This document shows, one piece after another, positions 1 to 5,676 of a stretch of 5,676 nucleotides of DNA. The position numbers and the translations under genes are program-made. The DNA comes from Muribaculaceae bacterium. GTDB lineage: Bacteria > Bacteroidota > Bacteroidia > Bacteroidales > Muribaculaceae. The notes under the pieces are model-generated. The model saw only the letters and a list, made by a program, of their open reading frames with translations, searched no databases and was not told the origin of the DNA. The stretch lies in assembly GCA_029060585.1 (NCBI GenBank), contig JAIDTS010000070.1:1-5676 (forward strand), in the 5' to 3' direction. Position 1 is the stretch's first letter, and each line of letters starts with the position of its first letter.

Positions 1-38
1 AGTATATAGGCACGAGGCGCGAGATGTGAATTTATTAT

Positions 39-70
39 AAAAGTAACACTTTTTGACCATATTTTAATAT
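39..70 (-). terminator. Weak A/T-rich inverted repeats after the last gene, possible terminator
   Basis: Two small inverted repeats follow the DUF1573 stop codon. The first, 59-70, is ATATT-2-AATAT. The second, 39-53, reads AAAAGT-GTT-ACTTTT on the minus strand: a 6-bp stem with a 3-base loop whose second arm ends in TTTT, followed by ATAATAAATT. On the plus strand the same stem ends in five T, so it could work in both directions. The stem has only one G-C pair and would be unstable, so this is a tentative call. The rest of 1-74 shows no gene or recognisable promoter. Confidence 0.25.
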
Positions 71-74
71 TCAA

Positions 75-491
75 TTATTTGACAATTCCCTTCACCACAA
101 GCGTTACCCGGGGATTGTCGGCATTGGAGCGAATGCGCAGCGTCTTCCGGAAAACACCTTCACGACGGTTTTTACTGTTGAACCGTACACGTATCTCCCC
201 CTTTTCTCCAGGCCCAACCTCATCGGTGGAGTATTCCGGCGACGTGCACCCGCAATCGGAGAAGACCGTCATTATCTGAAGCGGAGCCTCGCCGGTATTG
301 ACAAATCCCATCGTAGCCTCCGCCACGGAATCGCGCGGCACACGCCCCAGATCTATATAGACGGAGTCAAGCTGCAGATGCCCGGCCTTCACATCGTCAC
401 CGGTCGCCCCTCCGCCATTGGAAGATGGACTCCCGGCCCGCATCAAAAAGCATCCGCACACGACAGCGCATAAAACTCCAATCACTCTCAT
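75..491 (-). CDS. Exported DUF1573 domain protein
   Basis: Complete 138-residue gene: ATG at 491-489, TAA at 77-75. Residues 1-20 form a signal sequence: a short n-region (MR) and a hydrophobic core (VIGVLCAVVCGCFL). The cleavage type is unclear. C14 in VCGC is a poor lipobox because Cys sits at -2 and hydrophobic residues follow, while a signal peptidase I site near A19-G20-S21 is also imperfect. A Ser/Gly-rich linker (21-30) leads to a DUF1573 domain at about 43-137, with its typical marks: DLGRVPRDS, GFVNTGEAPLQI, SDCGCTSPEY (C80 and C82), GPGEKGEIRVRF, the RREGVFRKTLRIRSN strand pair and a closing VKGIV. The family has an Ig-like/ASPM-SPD-2-Hydin-like beta fold and no established biochemical function; the protein should act in the periplasm or on the envelope. 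Its ATG overlaps the TGA of the large T9SS gene (ATGA), implying co-transcription. The ATG is preferred over GTG at codon 3 because it keeps the positive R2 before the hydrophobic core. Confidence 0.92.
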   Translation of the reverse strand: MRVIGVLCAVVCGCFLMRAGSPSSNGGGATGDDVKAGHLQLDSVYIDLGRVPRDSVAEATMGFVNTGEAPLQIMTVFSDCGCTSPEYSTDEVGPGEKGEIRVRFNSKNRREGVFRKTLRIRSNADNPRVTLVVKGIVK

Positions 492-497
492 ATCCTT
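488..497 (-). promoter_or_regulatory. ATGA stop-start overlap with a close AAGGA ribosome-binding-like sequence
   Basis: The minus strand reads AAGGA-T-ATGA: the purine-rich AAGGA (497-493) lies one base before the ATG (491-489), and that ATG shares bases with the TGA (490-488) of the upstream gene. One base is too short a spacer for a standard Shine-Dalgarno pairing, and Bacteroidota depend little on such pairing. Translation of the DUF1573 gene therefore probably relies on ribosomes ending the large gene and restarting. The same AAGGA would sit 7 bases from the GTG at codon 3, an alternative start that would drop the n-region arginine. Confidence 0.6.
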
Positions 498-3400
498 ACT
501 TTCGCCGATACGCTATCCTTAGCCGTCCTGACAGTCACTACGAATATTCCGCTCTCAAGAGATACGTCAATGACATCTCCGTCAGTCGAGGCATGCTTCA
601 TAAGGCGGCCTAAGGTGTCGTAGACATTGACCTCCATGAATCCTGACGCCGCGTTGTCTATTGCAGTCAGCACACCACCCTCGACCTTCCACTCGATACC
701 CGACATCACGCCCTCGTCGGCGATGCCGTAGGTAAGGAAATAGCGGCCTGCAGCGGCACCCTTGACCGGAACCTCCAGACCATCCTCCAGAGGAGTCAGA
801 GAGCGGTCGGCCTTGTCGAGCAGACAGAGTCCCTCGGCTGCATCGACACCGTAGAAATAAAGTATGGTCTCAGTCTCTTCGTCGGCTATCACGCCGATCT
901 CAGTTCCTTCGGCATAGGCGGCTTGGTTGATAGAGAGGGCCCTCCCCTCTTTCACAGTATAGACGGTAGCCGGAATATCAAGACTGCGGTTGTCGACAGC
1001 CTCTATGTCAAAACGAGCGACACCGAGCGTATCGGTGGAGAGCAGCGCGGCTGTGGAAGGAACTCCATCACACTCGGCCACAATCCTCAGCACACCGGTG
1101 CCCTCACCGCCGCGAGTGGTCGATGTAAGGTAGTTCTCATCATTGCCCTCTCTTGAATCATAACGGCGCATCATCTTTTCGTCGTAGGTCAGCTTCACCT
1201 CCTTGGCGGGGGTCTTTGTCTTCACGAAGAAACCCTGCATCGGAGCTACCACCGTCGGGTCATACTGCCCCTCGTTGTCTGCCGGATCAGCCACCGTCAC
1301 GGTCTCCCCATCAATCGTTCCTGCCACCTGACCTTCCGATGTGATGATCCAGAACGCTGGTTCGAGGTCCGGATTAGAGCTTATGAACGTCCGTATATCC
1401 ATATGGGTCATGAAGGGATTGCCGACGAGGAAATAGCTGCACTCATCAGAGGAAACCGCTGTTATCACGCCATGCGTGTCGTTCAGTCTGTGATATTTGT
1501 CTGCCTCGCGTGCTATCGGAGTGCGATGGCCGCTTTGCAGACCGTCCTGAGTGAAATAGAGGTATTCCGTATCGGCCTTCGGGAGACGGAAGAGCACCTT
1601 GTCGCCGGCATCCGGCTTGTTTGCGGTCATGTCAGAGACGTCAGTCTTCACGGAGAATCCGTTGCCTTCGCCGTATCGCTCGGTCACGTCGTTGTAGACA
1701 TGGCTCCATGAGGTCTTCACGGCCACATTGCGCGGCGAATCGAAGGTCTGTACCTCCAGATCATAGACTTTTGCCGTCCCCTTGTCCCAACCGCGCTGAT
1801 ATACTGCAGGCTTGAAGCGATGGTTGGCCGCGAGGGTGTTATCGAAGACGATGTCCTGGAAGAGCTCTGTCTTCTGGCGCGCTCCGTCGGAAGGGAGATA
1901 GAAGTCGCCCGCATATACCTCCTTGAGGGGAGTCGAGAGCGTCTGCCAACGCGAGTGGTCGAGTTCCATATCCACCCAAGCCTTTTTGTAGACGAGCTCC
2001 TGCTGGTTCATGAGCGTGCCTCCTGGCTTGAAGTGGATCTCGTTGCAGGTATTCATATACCAAGGACGGCAGCGTACGTCGACATTCTCCTCCGGTGTAG
2101 GGAGTATCGTGGCAGCCATATCATACTGAATCCACTTTGTAGCCTGACCCGGTGAAGCGGCCGGATAGTCGCTGTAGTCAATGGAAGCGGTAGCCTTCGG
2201 CGATGGATCCTCCGGCCAGTCATATGACTTATCATAGTCATCCTTGACCGTCACCATCTTTTCGACATCTGCACCATACAGATAAGGAGACTCAGACCCC
2301 TCCTTTACCACTACGTAAGTGAAGTCGAGGGGAGCATATGATTTGGCGCGGCTGTTCGAGCCGTCGGTTACGAAATCCTTGTGTTCTCCGTCGGCCTTGT
2401 CTGAATATATCTCCGCAGCGTCCAGTCGACTCCAATTGGCGTCATTGTTCCAGTTCAGGTTTTCCTGTCCGGTCCAGAGCTGATATTTGGGCACAATCTT
2501 AAGCGTGATGAGTTCCTGACCGTTGCAGACCGCGTCGCTCTTGTCTTCGTCGACAAGGTTCTCCACATATTCGAACCTAAGCTTATAATAGTAGCCCTCC
2601 TTGACCTTGAAATCATCTCTGAGCTGCATCAGGAAATAGTTCTTGGCTCCATTAGCGGTAGAGGCCTGAAGTTTTGTCACTTCTCCCACCCATGGGAAAT
2701 CGCCTGTTCCGTCCTCTTCTTCGTCCAAAGCCCCGAGGTCGCTGTAGTCCGGATCATCAGACTGTAGGAGAATAATACATCCTTCTTTTTCCACTTCGGT
2801 ATCTCCTACCTTCTTCTTCTCCGTATTCCTTACCAACTCGTTGACATTATCATCGGTAGACTCCGCCCTGTAGACAGGCACCTCGATTGTCTTCATGTTG
2901 CCCTCCTCGCGGATCTGTTCGAGTCCGATACGTAGCGGCACGTCGGTAAGCACATCGGGATACGTGATGCCGCTCAGGCCATGACGCATCGTCGGGGCCT
3001 TGAATCCCACGATCACGGAAAGCTCGGTGGGATCCGAACATACTATCACGTTTTCCGGAATATCCTCCTCGGAGATAGGAATCGGTATGGCTGTGAAGAA
3101 TATCTCTTCTTCCTCGTCGTTCTTCATCTCCACGGGAGGCATGACGAATGTCCTTTGATGCAGAGTAAGCAGAGCTACACCGCGGCTTCCGATATCTGTC
3201 ATCGCCCGGTCGATTATATCGAGCATCCACTGCTCGAGCTGTTCCACACCCTTCGTCTTGGCGGCGTCTGCACTGATACCCTCCAAGCTCACGGCATCGG
3301 GATACTTAGTGCGGAACACCTGCAAAGCGTTCTCGAGGGTCCTTCCCTCGCCGTCCTTATAAGCCTTGAATTCCTCAATCTTTCCGAAGAACCAGTCGAA

Positions 3401-5676
3401 CACCGCGTTCTTCTTGATATCGATTGCTTCGCCGGTCTGATTGTATCCCACCACATTGGCCTGGATTGCAGGCGAAGTGTTCTCGCAGATCACCAGCCGC
3501 CCTTTCTGGGTCTCCACTATACCGTTGACCTTCACCACGCTCGATGGAGTGATCACCATCACGCATTTCGAGGCGCACTCGTCGAGAAGTTTGAAGAAGT
3601 CCGAGAGATTATTCTCCGGAGTAAAGTCTCCGTATCCGGTGTTGAGCACGAGATAATATTCCTTGCCGGCATTGAGAAGACCAGCGTTGACGCTTTGATC
3701 GACGAGATTCTCGAAAACTATATAGCGTTCTCCGGTCTCCTCATCCCTGAGGCGATATGCCAGATCCGTATCCTCATAGTTTTCATGGTATGTATACGGA
3801 GTATTCTTCGAGTAGTTGCTCCAGAACTGTATATGATTGTAGTCTCTGTCAGGCATCGGTCGCACCAACGTCTCCTTCAGAATCTCTTCATATGCGTCCT
3901 CTCTATTGCCGGCCTCGAACATCTTAGTGTCGAACTGATCCTTATCAACGAATGTATAGTAGATAGATACGAGCTGCGCTGCGTCGCCTGTAGCGACTTC
4001 TGACTCTCCTGCAAGTTCGAGAAGGGTATCGAACGGGGAGGCGACCCTTATCCTGAGCTGCTTGTCGCTGCACATAGGAGCGAGCTGCTTTGCGCTGATG
4101 GTAGGTGGCACCACATATGCTCTTATATCATCGATCGCATAGTCGGCACCCGCTGAATTCTTGCAGTTATTGTCGAGCTCTATCTCATAATGGTCCACCA
4201 TGCTGGAGTTGAGAGTAGAGGAAGCGAAATCCGAAAGACGGGGCACAAACGAATAATAGACATTGAGCCATTGCCCGGCAAGATCTTTGGGGACGTATCC
4301 GGTGACGAACTGGTGAAGCACAATCCTCTCTCCGTTGCCAAGACCGAGGTCCTTATGGTTGGTCTCAATATCATCCCTGAGCACTGCCACGAAATTAAAC
4401 GAGAAGTTTGCCGTCTCATCAGCTTTCGAAAACTCAGAGATCCAGGCCGATACGTGGATTGTACTGCCCTGACAAAGCTGGTTGATGTTCAGGCGTGCGG
4501 TCACACCGGGGTCTGTGGAAGCGTTTACGTAATAGAAATACCCTTGCTGCATCTTCTGCAGGGCGTAAGTTCCTGTCTCATTCATACGCTTGGTGCGGTA
4601 ATACAGGCGGTCATATAGTCCTGTGCCATCGCCTTCGACATTTTTATTAAACGCGCCCGCAGCATCCTTATATGGGACCACCGAACTGTGGGTGGCAAGC
4701 ATATACATGTTGTAGTCCTGACGGTCATTATAACCGAAACTATACTCGGAAAGCGACCAGTCGAGAGGCCATTTGAAGTAGGAATGCTGCATGCCATTGG
4801 CTGTGGTGGACGCAGTCTGCACAAACTTGCTCTTCAGGTCGTCGTTTCCCTGAAGGTTGTTGATCCTGATATAGTCGTCGAAGTCAATGAATGTACTCGG
4901 CTGCCTGTTAGTGCCGCCGTAGGTCTCGTCGAGATATTCTATTCTCGCATGCTTGAATCTATCATCTTTATAAAGAGTCTCCTCCGTAACCATTGACGCG
5001 CCTCGTTCCGGCAGGAAGGTGATGTCATATTCCATCACTACCAATGGCTCGTTCGAATCAAAGATCGTGACGTTGTTTCCGGCGTCGTCCTTTCCTATGA
5101 GCTGGACAATGTAGTGCGTGTTTGCCACCGGGGCGGGCAGCGAAAGCATACGGTAGTACTTGTTGTCGCCGTCGCCCGTAGCATAAGTCACCCCATTTAT
5201 CTCGCGAGTGCCGAGACCGGTGAACTCTTCGGCAAACGTGAAACCGGGATTTGGAATGACGCTCCTTGTCTCTCCGTCGAGCACTCGGATATCCATACCG
5301 CAGATATGTGCATACCTGCCTTCCTCGAGTTTGTAGTAATAATTGGATCGTCCGTTTTTATTCGCTTCCGTCGGCACGGGAGTGGTGAGTCGAATCTGGA
5401 AAGACACGCCACCGCGCGCGCTCACGATCTTGAGGTTTTTGCGCAGATAGTTTCTGTTGCTTTTCTCGCTTCCCGAGATTGTATCGGCGAAAGTCTTGCC
5501 GTCCCGTATGCGGAAGATGTGGCGCACGGAGATGACAGGTTCGTAAAGCACCTTGTTTTCCTTGTCCAGATTCTTGCCGATGTCGAAACGCTGGCTGAAG
5601 TCGGCGGCTATCACGTATTCGTCATCGCCTTCAGGGAATGAGAGCTCGGTCTGTTCGGTCTTCTCGAGATATGGAC
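488..5676 (-). CDS. Giant multidomain T9SS-secreted surface protein, 3' part (5' end outside window)
   Basis: Partial gene. The frame is open to the right edge (first whole codon at 5674-5672) and ends with TGA at 490-488, giving 1728 visible residues; numbering below starts at that edge. A GTG at 5614 could be taken as a start, but the coding frame runs on upstream of it (residues PYLEKTEQTELSFPEGDDEY), so it is probably an internal Val. Modules seen: about 300-520, a jellyroll/carbohydrate-binding-like domain (GYFYYVNAS at 378, LCQGSTIHVSAWI, ending YAIDDIRAYV at 512-521); Ig-like modules each opening with a Cys (C535, C730, C879, C1050), the second carrying a helix-rich insert at about 765-830; WTGQENLNWNNDANWS at 1067-1082; a region with C1202, C1210 and AWVDMEL...GDFYLP up to 1261; GNPFMTHMD at 1418 and PMQGFFVKT near 1478; a beta region at about 1520-1650; and a T9SS type A-like sorting domain at about 1659-1728 (VYDTLGRL at 1684, then SLESGIFVVTV). 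Inferred role: Sec export, then T9SS-dependent display or release, as an adhesin or structural surface protein. No catalytic motif was recognised, so the substrate or partner is unknown. The downstream DUF1573 gene overlaps by 4 bases. Confidence 0.9.
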   Translation of the reverse strand, partial: PYLEKTEQTELSFPEGDDEYVIAADFSQRFDIGKNLDKENKVLYEPVISVRHIFRIRDGKTFADTISGSEKSNRNYLRKNLKIVSARGGVSFQIRLTTPVPTEANKNGRSNYYYKLEEGRYAHICGMDIRVLDGETRSVIPNPGFTFAEEFTGLGTREINGVTYATGDGDNKYYRMLSLPAPVANTHYIVQLIGKDDAGNNVTIFDSNEPLVVMEYDITFLPERGASMVTEETLYKDDRFKHARIEYLDETYGGTNRQPSTFIDFDDYIRINNLQGNDDLKSKFVQTASTTANGMQHSYFKWPLDWSLSEYSFGYNDRQDYNMYMLATHSSVVPYKDAAGAFNKNVEGDGTGLYDRLYYRTKRMNETGTYALQKMQQGYFYYVNASTDPGVTARLNINQLCQGSTIHVSAWISEFSKADETANFSFNFVAVLRDDIETNHKDLGLGNGERIVLHQFVTGYVPKDLAGQWLNVYYSFVPRLSDFASSTLNSSMVDHYEIELDNNCKNSAGADYAIDDIRAYVVPPTISAKQLAPMCSDKQLRIRVASPFDTLLELAGESEVATGDAAQLVSIYYTFVDKDQFDTKMFEAGNREDAYEEILKETLVRPMPDRDYNHIQFWSNYSKNTPYTYHENYEDTDLAYRLRDEETGERYIVFENLVDQSVNAGLLNAGKEYYLVLNTGYGDFTPENNLSDFFKLLDECASKCVMVITPSSVVKVNGIVETQKGRLVICENTSPAIQANVVGYNQTGEAIDIKKNAVFDWFFGKIEEFKAYKDGEGRTLENALQVFRTKYPDAVSLEGISADAAKTKGVEQLEQWMLDIIDRAMTDIGSRGVALLTLHQRTFVMPPVEMKNDEEEEIFFTAIPIPISEEDIPENVIVCSDPTELSVIVGFKAPTMRHGLSGITYPDVLTDVPLRIGLEQIREEGNMKTIEVPVYRAESTDDNVNELVRNTEKKKVGDTEVEKEGCIILLQSDDPDYSDLGALDEEEDGTGDFPWVGEVTKLQASTANGAKNYFLMQLRDDFKVKEGYYYKLRFEYVENLVDEDKSDAVCNGQELITLKIVPKYQLWTGQENLNWNNDANWSRLDAAEIYSDKADGEHKDFVTDGSNSRAKSYAPLDFTYVVVKEGSESPYLYGADVEKMVTVKDDYDKSYDWPEDPSPKATASIDYSDYPAASPGQATKWIQYDMAATILPTPEENVDVRCRPWYMNTCNEIHFKPGGTLMNQQELVYKKAWVDMELDHSRWQTLSTPLKEVYAGDFYLPSDGARQKTELFQDIVFDNTLAANHRFKPAVYQRGWDKGTAKVYDLEVQTFDSPRNVAVKTSWSHVYNDVTERYGEGNGFSVKTDVSDMTANKPDAGDKVLFRLPKADTEYLYFTQDGLQSGHRTPIAREADKYHRLNDTHGVITAVSSDECSYFLVGNPFMTHMDIRTFISSNPDLEPAFWIITSEGQVAGTIDGETVTVADPADNEGQYDPTVVAPMQGFFVKTKTPAKEVKLTYDEKMMRRYDSREGNDENYLTSTTRGGEGTGVLRIVAECDGVPSTAALLSTDTLGVARFDIEAVDNRSLDIPATVYTVKEGRALSINQAAYAEGTEIGVIADEETETILYFYGVDAAEGLCLLDKADRSLTPLEDGLEVPVKGAAAGRYFLTYGIADEGVMSGIEWKVEGGVLTAIDNAASGFMEVNVYDTLGRLMKHASTDGDVIDVSLESGIFVVTVRTAKDSVSAKVRI

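Noticed and set aside
1..30. CGAG-GCG-CGAG repeat and TATATA near the left edge
   Set aside because: Too short to be called a repeat or promoter, and no gene is visible to the left for it to serve.
76..85. TTATTTG-like sequence resembling the Bacteroidota -7 promoter element TAnnTTTG
   Set aside because: The TA is not at the required spacing, the site lies in the 3' end of the DUF1573 gene on the opposite strand, and no gene start follows it.
2981..4003. A 340-codon open frame on the plus strand, antisense to the large gene
   Set aside because: It lies wholly inside the large coding sequence. Its product is rich in His, Leu and Arg with no recognisable domain or signal, as expected for a shadow frame in a long gene.
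4190..4618. A 142-codon open frame on the plus strand
   Set aside because: It overlaps the jellyroll-like part of the large gene in antisense, and no domain is recognisable in its product.
5114..5641. A 175-codon open frame on the plus strand
   Set aside because: Antisense to a well-supported coding region, with no family features or start context; treated as a shadow frame.
488..5676. Possibility that the large protein is an enzyme (protease, glycoside hydrolase) or toxin
   Set aside because: No catalytic motif or known enzymatic domain was recognised in the 1728 visible residues. One could exist in the missing N-terminal part, but nothing here supports it.

Overview
The window looks like a stretch of a Bacteroidales-type genome (Bacteroidota), perhaps a gut lineage such as Muribaculaceae or Prevotella relatives; the family placement is inference. 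The evidence is a giant secreted protein ending in a type IX secretion (T9SS) type A-like sorting domain, next to a DUF1573 protein, a family very common in Bacteroidota. Base composition looks balanced (near 50% GC by eye), with an A/T-rich intergenic end.

Layout: both genes are on the minus strand and read right to left. The right-hand 91% (488-5676) is the 3' part of one very large gene. Its frame is still open at the right edge, so the N-terminus and any signal peptide lie outside the window. The 1728 visible residues form a mosaic of mostly beta-type modules: an unassigned N-terminal segment, a jellyroll/carbohydrate-binding-like module, a row of Cys-led Ig-like modules (one with a helical insert), a 'WTG...NW...NW' module, a conserved C-terminal surface-protein region, and the T9SS tail. 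No enzyme active site was recognised. The gene's TGA overlaps the ATG of a small gene (75-491) as ATGA; that gene encodes an exported DUF1573 protein of 138 aa. Positions 1-74 are A/T-rich non-coding sequence with weak inverted repeats that may mark the end of the operon.

How they may work together: the large protein is probably exported by Sec, passed through the outer membrane by T9SS and displayed or released, while the DUF1573 protein stays in the envelope. The 4-base overlap points to co-transcription and translational coupling. A direct functional link between the two is only a hypothesis. I found no RNA gene, mobile element or CRISPR array, and nothing that supports a wholly new system. 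The points of interest are the coupled pair and the architecture of the giant protein.
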